From assembly GCA_022820665.1 (NCBI GenBank), contig JAJEFB010000031.1, positions 248,001 to 312,000 on the forward strand: 64,000 nucleotides of DNA. Direction: 5' to 3'. Origin of the DNA: Anaerolineae bacterium (lineage in GTDB: Bacteria; Chloroflexota; Anaerolineae; Aggregatilineales; Phototrophicaceae). Below the pieces are notes generated by a model. It worked only from the letters and a program-made list of their open reading frames with translations, was not told where the DNA came from and searched no databases. Position numbers and translations under genes: made by a program. Of the stretch, positions 18,009-25,850 are shown in pieces; the first letter of the stretch is position 1, and every line of letters starts with the position of its first letter.

Positions 18009-18892
18009 GGCAGCTTGATCCCCGCCGCAAGCAGGGCGGACTGAATGGAATCGCGTTGCTCTGGCGAACTGTCCGGCATGGGCATGCGGGCAAAGCCGCC
18101 CGGGCGGCCTTGCATTGCCAGCGCGGTTTTGACATTGGCTGGCAAGTTATCGTCCATGATGGCATTCCAAATCGGCAAGAGCTTCAGGTGCGTCGATAGC
18201 GCGGATTCGTGATCGCCCGCCTGAACTTGATCCCACAGCGTCACGCATAACTCCGGCGCGGCGCTCAGGATGGCGGCGATGGCTCCGTGCGCGCCCAAGC
18301 TAAACGAGGGATAGAGCAGGGCGTCCACCGCGGACATGATCAGCCCAGCGTCGGCGGATGTCATCAGCAGGTCGGCCAGCAGCTTCAGATCGCCGGCGCT
18401 TTGCTTGACGCCGATGAGACCGTCGATCTCGCGCATCATGCGGTCAAGCAGGGCGGGCGAACAGTAGGTCCAGGGCACGACATTGTAGATCATGACCGGA
18501 TGGTCAGCCTGTTCCGACAGCATTGCGAAGTGCCGGAACATCATCTCGTCCGTCGGGCGGAAGAGATAGTGCACGGGCGTCACTTGCAGGGCGGCCAGAT
18601 CTAGATCGGCAAGAGCCCGCGCTTTTTCGACGGCTTGGCGGGTGCTATCGACGATGATGCCCGCGATGACTGGCACGCGGCCGGCGGCGACCTCGAGCGC
18701 GTTGCCCGCGACAGCGCGCAACTCGTCGGTGGAAAGCGTCTGGCCCTCGCCGGTGCTGCCGCCGACGGCCAAGCCATGTACTCTCGCTTCTTCAATGAGA
18801 TAGCGTACTTCAGCGCGCAGCGCCGCTTCGTCCAGGGCGCCATCGGCGGCGAAAGGGGTGGTCATCGGCGGCACGATACCGTGAATCTTCAT
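18005..18892 (-). CDS. DapA-family aldolase/lyase (2-keto-3-deoxy sugar acid aldolase-like)
   Basis: This class I Schiff-base enzyme belongs to the dihydrodipicolinate synthase/N-acetylneuraminate lyase family. It has GGSTGEGQTLSTDE, the proton-relay Tyr in MIYNVVPWTY (about 133) and the Schiff-base Lys in GVKQSAGDLK (about 162). The 295-residue length fits. The ATG at 18892 has GAGG 6 bases upstream and is preferred to a start at 18931. Next to a sugar-acid dehydratase, cleavage of a 2-keto-3-deoxy acid to pyruvate and an aldehyde is the likely job. Lysine biosynthesis cannot be excluded, but it is less likely here. It converges on the dehydratase with a shared CTAG at the stops. Confidence 0.85.
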   Translation of the reverse strand: MKIHGIVPPMTTPFAADGALDEAALRAEVRYLIEEARVHGLAVGGSTGEGQTLSTDELRAVAGNALEVAAGRVPVIAGIIVDSTRQAVEKARALADLDLAALQVTPVHYLFRPTDEMMFRHFAMLSEQADHPVMIYNVVPWTYCSPALLDRMMREIDGLIGVKQSAGDLKLLADLLMTSADAGLIMSAVDALLYPSFSLGAHGAIAAILSAAPELCVTLWDQVQAGDHESALSTHLKLLPIWNAIMDDNLPANVKTALAMQGRPGGFARMPMPDSSPEQRDSIQSALLAAGIKLP

Positions 18893-19192
18893 CTTCAACC
18901 TCGTTTGGGAATTGATCGGATATGAGGACAATCATACCCGCGATGAGGCGAATAGGCGAAGCGCGCTTTGCTGTCAGAGCAGGGCAATAGCTTGAAATTG
19001 GAAACGCGGGTACAGCCAAAAGATTTTTCCACCGAGGGGCGCGTAGACACAGCACTACGAGAGGGGGCGGACAGGTTTCCATCGCGCAAGAAACTGGCGC
19101 AATATCTATATTTTTTAGGCTTTATCGGGGGACCTGATAGGTCGCCCTTACAGTCTGGCGAATATGCAAAAGGACTGGAGACGGGAAAGAGC
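18893..19192. other. Intergenic region between the aldolase start and the GT2 stop
   Basis: No gene is seen in these 300 bases. The region must hold the aldolase promoter: a TATGAT -10-like box on the minus strand lies at 18931-18936 but has a poor -35. A small dyad, GACC-N5-GGTC, lies near 19130. I see no RNA gene. Confidence 0.5.
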
Positions 19193-20197
19193 CTAGCGTT
19201 CGAGAGATCGTTCCGCCCGCCCGGCTTCGATCCCCGCGCGACCATGAGGGTCTTCGGTCGCGCGCTCATTCTGGGTGATCTTCTCGATGATGAAGCGGGG
19301 GCGCCGCCGGGTCTCGTCCAGGCTGCGCCACATGTATTCGCCGACGATGCCCAGGATCAACATCTGCACGCCGGCGGCGATGAGCACGGCGATCATCAGC
19401 GACGCCCAACCTTCGGTTTCGATACCCAGAGCCAGGCGCGCGTAGATGACCCATAGCGCGTAAAGCAAGCCCAGCAAGCTGAAGAGAACGCCCAGAGCCG
19501 ATGCCAGGCGAATGGGAAAATAGGAGAAGGCGACGAAAGAATCGACGAAGTATTTGAGTTTGCGCTTCAGAGACCACATCGACTGGCCGTATTCTTGCTT
19601 GCGCGCCCCGCGGTCATAGTAGAGAACGTAGGGATCGAACCCAAGCCAGAGGATCAAACCCATCAGATAGGCGTTGTTCTCTTGAATATCATTAATCAGC
19701 GCGCAGACTTGCCGGTCTATCAGGAAAAAGTCGAAGCCGCGTTCGGGCATGGTCTTAATAGCGTAGCGGCGGAAGAGCCGGTAGAAGACGTCCGAAAGCA
19801 GCGAGCTTGGGAAGGGATCTTGGCGTCCGCGACGGGCGGCGATGACTACTTTGTGATCCCCCCGCCACAGCTCGATCATATCGTGCAGCAGGGCGGGCGG
19901 ATCCTGCAAATCGGCCGCGATTGCGGCGACCGCGTCGCCATCCGCCTGGCTCATGCCGGCCATGATGGCCGGGTTGGAGCCGAAATTCCGCGACAGCTTG
20001 ACCACTTTCATTCGCGGCTCTCGCTCCGCCAGCTTCTCCAAGACCGTAAAGGAGTCGTCAGCGGATCCATCATCGACGAAGATGAATTCGAAATCGTCTT
20101 CGGGGTTTCTGTCCGCGACGGCTTGCAAAGCCGCCAGCAAATCTCCCAGGCTGCTGGCATTGTGATAGACGGGGACGACAATGGAGAACAGGCTCAT
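19193..20197 (-). CDS. Membrane glycosyltransferase family 2 (DPM1/GtrB-like)
   Basis: This enzyme probably transfers a sugar from a nucleotide donor to polyprenyl phosphate or a lipid-linked acceptor at the cytoplasmic face. The GT-A domain (about 1-210) has FSIVVPVYHNASSLGDLL, the donor-binding VDDGSADDS and the characteristic ADLQDPP. Two C-terminal membrane helices follow (about 228-250 and 262-285), with EYMWRSLDETRRRPRF after them. The length of 334 residues matches GtrB/ArnC-like enzymes. Its start overlaps the stop of the acyltransferase by 4 bases (ATGA), so it is the last gene of the nucleotide-sugar operon. Confidence 0.9.
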   Translation of the reverse strand: MSLFSIVVPVYHNASSLGDLLAALQAVADRNPEDDFEFIFVDDGSADDSFTVLEKLAEREPRMKVVKLSRNFGSNPAIMAGMSQADGDAVAAIAADLQDPPALLHDMIELWRGDHKVVIAARRGRQDPFPSSLLSDVFYRLFRRYAIKTMPERGFDFFLIDRQVCALINDIQENNAYLMGLILWLGFDPYVLYYDRGARKQEYGQSMWSLKRKLKYFVDSFVAFSYFPIRLASALGVLFSLLGLLYALWVIYARLALGIETEGWASLMIAVLIAAGVQMLILGIVGEYMWRSLDETRRRPRFIIEKITQNERATEDPHGRAGIEAGRAERSLER

Positions 20198-20961
20198 CCG
20201 CCCCTCTCGTCATTCAGCCCAAAATGCGCCAGGATGCGCGCGCGACTGTCTTCATCAACAGCGCGGAGTTCGCGAGCGGGCACGCCGGCCACAATGGTCC
20301 AGGGCGGGACGTCTTTGAGCGCTATCGCGCCGGGCGCGACGATGGCGCCCATGCCGATCTCGATATCCGCGCCTATGGTTGCCGCTGTGCCAATCAGGGC
20401 AAAGCGCCTCACCCGGGGACCTTTGACTTCAAAGGGGATCATGCCGAAGCGCTTGAGATAGACGTCGTTGTCGTTGATAGTGCTGACGCCGGGACCGATG
20501 AAGACATCGGATTCAATAAGCATCGTACCGGTGATATGCGCCAGGTTGTGAATGCGACTGCGCGCTTGCAAGACGACATCGTGCATGAGCGTGGTATTTT
20601 GCCCGACAACCGTGTCATCTTCCAGGCGACAGCCTTCACGTATCACGGTCAAGTCGCCGATGAGCACGTTGCTGCCGATACGCGTATTGGTGTAAAGTAC
20701 GCAGTTCGCTCCGATGATACAATCGGATCCGATGCGCAGGGTGGCGTCGCCACTGTCAATGGGGCGATTGGTCGTGCCGGCGCGCATGGGAGGTCGTCCG
20801 ATGACCGCTCCTGGCAGGATCTTTGTGTTTTCCCCCACATGCACGTTGGGATAGAAGGTCACGTTGGCGCCGACTATGACGCCCCGCGCCAGCGACAAGT
20901 CGCCCATGATCCGCATGTTGTCGCCCGGGCGCGCCGAGGGGTGGATGTCAATCGTTGTCAT
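20194..20961 (-). CDS. Left-handed beta-helix acyltransferase (sugar N/O-acetyltransferase-like)
   Basis: Hexapeptide repeats run through most of the 255 residues, for example VIVGANVTFYPNVHVGENT, IGSDCIIGANCVLY, IGSNVLIGD, EDDTVVGQNTTL and ESDVFIGPGV. They end in IGMGAIVAPGAIALKDVP and VAGVPARE, the usual acyl-CoA binding end. An inserted loop (about 45-65, GRPPMRAGTTNR) breaks the repeats. Next to a DegT-type aminotransferase and a 4,6-dehydratase-type enzyme it probably acetylates an amino-deoxy sugar, as QdtC/FdtC-type enzymes do. The start overlaps the epimerase stop by 14 bases. Confidence 0.85.
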   Translation of the reverse strand: MTTIDIHPSARPGDNMRIMGDLSLARGVIVGANVTFYPNVHVGENTKILPGAVIGRPPMRAGTTNRPIDSGDATLRIGSDCIIGANCVLYTNTRIGSNVLIGDLTVIREGCRLEDDTVVGQNTTLMHDVVLQARSRIHNLAHITGTMLIESDVFIGPGVSTINDNDVYLKRFGMIPFEVKGPRVRRFALIGTAATIGADIEIGMGAIVAPGAIALKDVPPWTIVAGVPARELRAVDEDSRARILAHFGLNDERGG

Positions 20962-21970
20962 CGTCGCTCCAGTAATACGCTTTATGTTGCCGGTAAAAAT
21001 CCACGGTCGCGCGTAATCCGTCCTTCAAACAAGTCCGCGGCTCCCAGCCAACCAGTTGCCGAATCTTGCTGATATCGGAGTAGAAGTCGCCGGGTTCCTG
21101 CGCCTCCCGCTCGCGCGTAAAGGGCGCGTGCTCCCAGCGCCCGCTGCCGGCGGCATCAATCACCGTCTCCGCCAGCTCGATGAAATCGGTGGGTTGATCA
21201 ATGCCGACATTCAGCACCTGGCCGATGGCGCCTGGTTCCAGCGCGCACATCATAATCGCTTCAACAGCATCGTCAATATACAGGAAGTCGCGCAGGATCC
21301 TGCCATCGCCGAAGACTTTGATGGTCTGGTCATCAATCGCCAATCGAACGAACCAGTTTACCACGCCGTAACGCGGGTGTTTCATCTGCGCGCGGGGACC
21401 GTAGCAGTTGGTCAGACGCAGTAGAACCGAGGCGATGCCGTGAACATCATTGTAAACTTGAATGATCTTTTCGGCGGTCAAGTTGGAAATTTCGTAAATG
21501 CCCTTGGGATGCGTAGCCGCCTCTTCGTTGACCGGCAGAAAGACGGCAGGTCCATATTGACCGCGCGTGCCGGTATAAATGAGCTTAGCGTCTGGATTGC
21601 GCCAGCGCAGGGCTTCCATCAAGATCGCTGTGCCTTTGATGTTGATATCGATATCGGGGAAGGGATTGGACAGGCTCAAGACATGATCGACCTGCCCCGC
21701 CAGGTGAAAAACGTAATCTTGTCCACCCACCAGATAATTCATCACATTGGCGTCGCGCACGTCCGAGAAGTTGACCGTGACGCGGTCGCGGATCGGCTCG
21801 ATATTGTGTAGATTGCCGGCGTAACCCGGGATCATGGCGTCGACGATGGTCACATCAGCGCCAGCATTAACAAGGGCGATGGCCAGATTGCTCCCGGTGA
21901 AGCCCATCCCGCCGGTAACGAGCGCCCGCTTGCCTCGAAATGCTCCGTTATAGTTCATCTGCTCAGCCAC
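20948..21970 (-). CDS. NAD-dependent nucleotide-sugar epimerase/dehydratase (extended SDR)
   Basis: A Rossmann fold with ALVTGGMGFTGSNLAIAL (about 15-30) and DQPTDFIELAETV near the C-terminus show an extended SDR acting on an NDP-sugar. The active-site region reads YTGTRGQYG, then IYEISNLTAEK: the position usually held by the catalytic Lys of YxxxK is Asn (Tyr about 159). The protein is 340 residues long. The GTG at 21970 overlaps the aminotransferase stop by 8 bases; an ATG at 21958 is an alternative. With the aminotransferase and acyltransferase it should make a modified amino sugar. The Asn substitution makes the exact chemistry uncertain. Confidence 0.85.
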   Translation of the reverse strand: MAEQMNYNGAFRGKRALVTGGMGFTGSNLAIALVNAGADVTIVDAMIPGYAGNLHNIEPIRDRVTVNFSDVRDANVMNYLVGGQDYVFHLAGQVDHVLSLSNPFPDIDINIKGTAILMEALRWRNPDAKLIYTGTRGQYGPAVFLPVNEEAATHPKGIYEISNLTAEKIIQVYNDVHGIASVLLRLTNCYGPRAQMKHPRYGVVNWFVRLAIDDQTIKVFGDGRILRDFLYIDDAVEAIMMCALEPGAIGQVLNVGIDQPTDFIELAETVIDAAGSGRWEHAPFTREREAQEPGDFYSDISKIRQLVGWEPRTCLKDGLRATVDFYRQHKAYYWSDDDND

Positions 21971-23054
21971 GCAGTTCTCGGATCGTCATGCAGACGCGTT
22001 TGACTTCGTCATCGCTCAGCCCGATGTACAAGGGCAGGGACAGGATTTCGCGCGCGGCTTTTTCGGTATTGGGCAGGCTGCCCACAGCCATTCCCAGATC
22101 GCGGTGCGATTCTTGCAGATGTATCGGAACAGGATAGTGGATGAGGGTGCCTATATCGCGCGCTTTGAGCGCCTCCATCAGTTGATCGCGCCGCTGGTCT
22201 CTGATGACGTACAGATGGTAGACATGCTCGGCGTTGGCGGCAACCCGGGGCGTGACCAGGTCCGGCAACAGTTCGTCGTAAATAGCCGCGATCGCCTGAC
22301 GGCGTTGGTTGTGGCGGTCGAGGCGCTGGAGCTTGACACGCAGAATCGCGGCTTGCAGTTCGTCGAGGCGGCTGTTGCGCCCGCGAGACTGATGGGTATA
22401 TCGCGTTGTTTGCCCGTAGTTGCGCAATTTGCGCAGTTTGTCCGCCAAGGCGGCATCTTCCGTGATAACCGCGCCGCCGTCCCCGTAGGCGCCCATATTT
22501 TTGGTGGGATAGAAGCTAAAGGTTCCCATGTGCCCGACGGTACCAACTTTGGCTCCATTCCAAGCCGCTCCGTGCGCCTGCGCGCAATCTTCAATGAGTA
22601 GCAGACCGCGCTCCTTGGCGATAGCGCCCAGCGAAGTCAGGTCGGCCGGTTGACCGTAGAGATGGACGGCAACGATGGCGCGCGTGCGGTCGGTCACACT
22701 GTCCAGAGCGCTTTTCGGATCGAGCGTGTAAGTAGACAGATCGATATCCGCCAGCACTGGTTTGGCTCCAGCAGCTTCTATCGCGGTGACCGTAGCCATG
22801 GCCGTATGCGCCACCGTGATTACTTCATCGCCAGCGCCAATGCCGCCGGCGCGCAGAGCCAGTTCAATGGCGTCGGTGCCGTTCGCTACGCCCACCGCAT
22901 GGTCGACGTTGTGATAATCGGCGAATTCCCGTTCGAAGGCTTCGACTTCCGGTCCCAGGATATACCATCCGCTGTCGGCCACGCGCCGCATAGCCAGGGC
23001 GATCTCTTCTGCCAAGAGATCGTGGAGCGGTTTCAATTGATTGAAGGGTATCAT
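21963..23054 (-). CDS. DegT/DnrJ/EryC1 family PLP aminotransferase (nucleotide-sugar)
   Basis: This is a PLP-dependent sugar aminotransferase that converts a keto-deoxy NDP-sugar to an amino sugar. The N-terminus MIPFNQLKPLHD and SGWYILGPEVEAFEREFA resemble the FdtB/QdtB (3-amino-3,6-dideoxyhexose) branch. The Schiff-base Lys sits in FYPTKNMGAYGDGGAV (about 184), and the PLP-phosphate region is ANGTDAIELALRA. The length of 363 residues is normal. It is the first gene of a four-gene overlapping operon running to 19193, with a TATAAT box 31 bases upstream of its ATG. Confidence 0.92.
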   Translation of the reverse strand: MIPFNQLKPLHDLLAEEIALAMRRVADSGWYILGPEVEAFEREFADYHNVDHAVGVANGTDAIELALRAGGIGAGDEVITVAHTAMATVTAIEAAGAKPVLADIDLSTYTLDPKSALDSVTDRTRAIVAVHLYGQPADLTSLGAIAKERGLLLIEDCAQAHGAAWNGAKVGTVGHMGTFSFYPTKNMGAYGDGGAVITEDAALADKLRKLRNYGQTTRYTHQSRGRNSRLDELQAAILRVKLQRLDRHNQRRQAIAAIYDELLPDLVTPRVAANAEHVYHLYVIRDQRRDQLMEALKARDIGTLIHYPVPIHLQESHRDLGMAVGSLPNTEKAAREILSLPLYIGLSDDEVKRVCMTIRELRG

Positions 23055-23084
23055 TTGTTAAGATCCAAGGGTCTGCTTGCGCCT

Positions 23085-23090
23085 ATTATA
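23085..23090 (-). promoter_or_regulatory. TATAAT -10 box of the nucleotide-sugar operon
   Basis: On the minus strand a perfect TATAAT occurs 31 bases upstream of the aminotransferase ATG. The -35 region (about 23108-23113) is weak, so an activator may be needed. The box separates this operon from the upstream MFS gene. Confidence 0.5.
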
Positions 23091-23129
23091 GCGGAAGTTC
23101 GGCAATAACCTATTTGCATCGCCGGCAAG

Positions 23130-24416
23130 CTAGGGCACTGCCGCGCCTTCGCTGACAATGATAAGATCTCGCTTGCCAAAGGCGATCCAAAGGCACCATA
23201 GCACGGTTGGGATGACTAGCAGCGCTGAGCCCAGCAGCAGGATCCCTGTCACGCCCAGGCTGGCGTCAATCAAGGCGCCCGAAATGCCGGATGACACTGC
23301 GGCAAAGAGCGTATACATGGCGAATTCGGTGGAGAAGACGCGTCCTCTGACTTCGTTTGGCACGATCTGCAGGAGAAGTTGTGTGCCGAGCACCCATACC
23401 AATCCACCGCCGATGCCGCGCAGAAAGCCGCCAAAGAGTATGATCGGCAGCGATGCCAAGGTTGCATTGATGAGGAACCCCGCGATGGCGCAGACATATC
23501 CCAGCGCGATCATCAGCCGCAGATGGCGATCTCGGTCGCGCGCCCAATGGCGTCCCAATATGGGACCGATACCAGATCCAATGCCCGACATCACGTAGAT
23601 CAGGCCGAGGGTGATGCTACCGCCTTCGCCTATGGGGAAATAACGCTCGGAAATGGTCACTTGCACCACTTGATAGAGACCGATGACCAAAAGCCCCAAA
23701 AGGCCTTTGTGCAAGGTGATGGCAAAGATGTCAATGTGGCGCCGCAGATAGGCGAGGCCGTCGATGTATTGGCGGATGCCCGCCATCATGGATCGATCCG
23801 CGCCGGGCGAGAGCAGTGATTGATAGGGCATGCGCAGGATGATGAGCGCGCTCACCAGGAATGTCGCGGCGTCAATGGCAAAGGCTGGATATACCCCGAC
23901 CATGCCCGACACCAAGCCGCCTAGAGCCGCGCCAAAAGCCAGCATCACAGACCAGGTTGCGGAGGCCAGGGCGTTGGCTACGCCGAGTTCTTGCGGCGCG
24001 GTGATATCTGGCAAGATCGAGTTCCAGGTTGGGAAGTAGAATCCTTGCGTGGCGCTTTGAACCGCCGTCAGCAAGTATATCAGCCAGACCTGTTCCGGCT
24101 GCCGCACCAGCAGAAAGCCGAGCACAACGAAGCAGCGAAGGATATCAGATGTGATCAGGATTCTTTTGCGGTCGTAGCGGTCTGCAACGACGCCGGCAAA
24201 GGGGCTAACCAGGAAAGGCGCCAGCATCCGCACGGCGAAAAGACCGCCAACTGCCGCCCCCGATTGCGTCAAGGTGGCAATTAAAGCCGCTGACGCGATC
24301 AGGTTGAACCAGTCGCCGGTCAGGCTGACGACCTGGCCAGCCCAGAGATAGCGGAACGCTCTGTTGTTCCGGATGAGACCTGAGTATGTACCGCTGGATT
24401 GTTTGGTTTTGGTCAA
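23130..24416 (-). CDS. MFS transporter (EntS / MFS_3-like exporter)
   Basis: This is a 428-residue, 12-helix membrane protein. FRYLWAGQVVSLTGDWFNLIA at the start and FAGVVADRYDRKRILI (motif A between helices 2 and 3) place it in the multidrug/siderophore exporter branch of MFS. QGFYFPTWNSILPDI is also typical. It lies upstream of the nucleotide-sugar operon on the same strand and is divergent from the sulfoquinovose synthase gene. The substrate is unknown; nothing in the sequence ties it to glycan export. Confidence 0.88.
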   Translation of the reverse strand: MTKTKQSSGTYSGLIRNNRAFRYLWAGQVVSLTGDWFNLIASAALIATLTQSGAAVGGLFAVRMLAPFLVSPFAGVVADRYDRKRILITSDILRCFVVLGFLLVRQPEQVWLIYLLTAVQSATQGFYFPTWNSILPDITAPQELGVANALASATWSVMLAFGAALGGLVSGMVGVYPAFAIDAATFLVSALIILRMPYQSLLSPGADRSMMAGIRQYIDGLAYLRRHIDIFAITLHKGLLGLLVIGLYQVVQVTISERYFPIGEGGSITLGLIYVMSGIGSGIGPILGRHWARDRDRHLRLMIALGYVCAIAGFLINATLASLPIILFGGFLRGIGGGLVWVLGTQLLLQIVPNEVRGRVFSTEFAMYTLFAAVSSGISGALIDASLGVTGILLLGSALLVIPTVLWCLWIAFGKRDLIIVSEGAAVP

Positions 24417-24470
24417 GCTGAACTCGCAGTCTGCGCCATAGCGTAGCTTATCAGCATGAATGCGCTCGGT

Positions 24471-24476
24471 ATTATA
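24471..24476 (-). promoter_or_regulatory. TATAAT -10 box for the MFS gene
   Basis: A perfect TATAAT on the minus strand lies 55 bases upstream of the MFS start. The -35 is not convincing. The palindrome at 24521-24539 sits just upstream of it. Confidence 0.4.
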
Positions 24477-24520
24477 TACAGATATGCGCCCTTGACCTAT
24501 GCGAGATGCCGATCGCGTTC

Positions 24521-24539
24521 CGATACTGTTTCAGTATCG
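24521..24539. promoter_or_regulatory. Palindrome CGATACTG-TTT-CAGTATCG, candidate operator
   Basis: Perfect 8-base arms with a 3-base centre lie in the 249-base gap between the divergent MFS and sulfoquinovose synthase genes. It could be a regulator site serving either direction. It has no T-run, so a terminator is unlikely. Confidence 0.45.
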
Positions 24540-24575
24540 CGTCTTTCGAGTTAAATTGGAGTAACAATACACAGT

Positions 24576-24587
24576 TGTTGCGCAACA
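24576..24587. promoter_or_regulatory. Palindrome TGTTGCGCAACA upstream of the sulfoquinovose operon
   Basis: This perfect 12-base palindrome lies 79 bases before the sqdB-like start, just upstream of a TATAA-like stretch at 24590-24594. It is a candidate regulator site of the LacI/GntR size class. Confidence 0.4.
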
Positions 24588-24665
24588 CTATAAATCGTCC
24601 CTGAACCTTGTAAGATTGTCGCCGTCATCTGGGGGGGGCGAGACGATGAAATTTGGGAGCGCTAA

Positions 24666-25850
24666 ATGAGGATTTTTATCGCCGGAATCGATGGTTATCT
24701 GGGCTGGCCTTTGGCAATACATTTGAGCGCCTCTGGCCACGAAGTCGCCGGCGCCGATCTTATGCTGCGGCGGCAGTGGGTGGCCGAAGTCGGTGGAATT
24801 AGCGCGCAACCCATCGCCAGCCGCGAAAACCGCTTGTTGGCGTTTGAAGAACGATTCGGCAAACCCCTTGACTTCCGCGTCGGCGATTTAATGGACTACG
24901 GCTTTGTAAAGGAATTTTTCGAGGACTTTCAACCGGAAGCGGTGGTTCATCTGGGGCAGATGCCATCCGCGCCTTATTCCATGATGGATCAGGCGCACTG
25001 TGTTTGGACGCAGCAGAACAATGTCATCAACAACCTGAACATCTTGTGGGCGATTAAAGAGGCGGTTCCGGACGCGCATTTAGTCAAGCTAGGTACAATG
25101 GGGGAATATGGGACGCCCAAAGTCGACATTCCGGAAGGATTTTTCGAGGTTGAGTTCCGCGGACGCCGCGATCGCCTGCCCTTCCCTCGCCAAGCCGGGA
25201 GTTGGTATCACCAGAGCAAGGTGCATGATTCGCACAATACGCATTTTGCCACGAAGATTTGGGGCATACGGGCGACGGATATCATGCAGGGCGTGGTATT
25301 TGGAACGCAGATTGAAGAGATGGGCGATGACCTGCGGCTACGCAGCCGACTCGACTTCGATCAGTGTTTCGGCACCGCGATTAATCGCTTTTGCTGTCAG
25401 GCGATCATCGGCCATCCATTGACTTTGTTTGGCCGAGGCATGCAGAAGCGCGGGTTTTTGCCGCTGCTGGATTCGATGGCATGTCTGCGGCTGGCGGTGG
25501 AGAATCCGCCTGAGCCGGGCGAGTTCCGCGTATTCAACCAGTTTGAAAATGCTTATAGCGTCACAGAACTGGCGAATATGGTCAAAGCGGCGGCCTCCGA
25601 GATTGGATTGGACGTATCAATCAATCACTATGAGAATCCGCGCGCGGAAATGGAAGAGCATTACTACAATCCGGATCGACAGCACCTGATCAAGCTGGGT
25701 TATCAGCCTACGCGAGATATCCGATCCGTGCTGCAGCAGATGATGCTGGATCTACAGGACAATCGAGAGCGCATCGAGGCACGCGCCGACGTCTTGATTC
25801 CCGATATTCGCTGGGACAGCAGCCGCAAGCGATCAGAAATTATCCGATGA
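24666..25850 (+). CDS. sqdB: UDP-sulfoquinovose synthase (SQD1/SqdB/Agl3 type)
   Basis: The enzyme adds sulfite to UDP-glucose to make UDP-sulfoquinovose. The sequence follows plant SQD1 closely: GIDGYLGWPLAIHLS (NAD binding), PIASRENR, GQMPSAPYSMMDQA, HLVKLGTMGEYGTPKVDI (active Thr about 144), WYHQSKVHDSHN (Tyr/Lys about 180/184), WGIRATDIMQGVVFG, RFCCQAIIGHPLTLFG and EFRVFNQFENAYSV. The length of 394 residues matches. GGAG lies 6 bases before the ATG. Its stop overlaps the start of the first of six paralogous membrane proteins by 4 bases, so the sugar donor and those proteins are probably made together. No classical sulfolipid synthase (SqdX/SQD2) is in the window. Confidence 0.93.
   Translation: MRIFIAGIDGYLGWPLAIHLSASGHEVAGADLMLRRQWVAEVGGISAQPIASRENRLLAFEERFGKPLDFRVGDLMDYGFVKEFFEDFQPEAVVHLGQMPSAPYSMMDQAHCVWTQQNNVINNLNILWAIKEAVPDAHLVKLGTMGEYGTPKVDIPEGFFEVEFRGRRDRLPFPRQAGSWYHQSKVHDSHNTHFATKIWGIRATDIMQGVVFGTQIEEMGDDLRLRSRLDFDQCFGTAINRFCCQAIIGHPLTLFGRGMQKRGFLPLLDSMACLRLAVENPPEPGEFRVFNQFENAYSVTELANMVKAAASEIGLDVSINHYENPRAEMEEHYYNPDRQHLIKLGYQPTRDIRSVLQQMMLDLQDNRERIEARADVLIPDIRWDSSRKRSEIIR

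Noticed and set aside
19125..19145. Sequence near 19130 resembling one arm of the 45852-45910 stem-loop as a shared repeat
   Set aside because: The match is short and broken (only about a dozen aligned bases) and the other arm is missing.
24630..24640. Run of G residues before the sulfoquinovose synthase gene as a regulatory or phase-variable tract
   Set aside because: It lies 26 bases from the start and outside any promoter box that I can place; one short tract alone is not evidence for phase variation.
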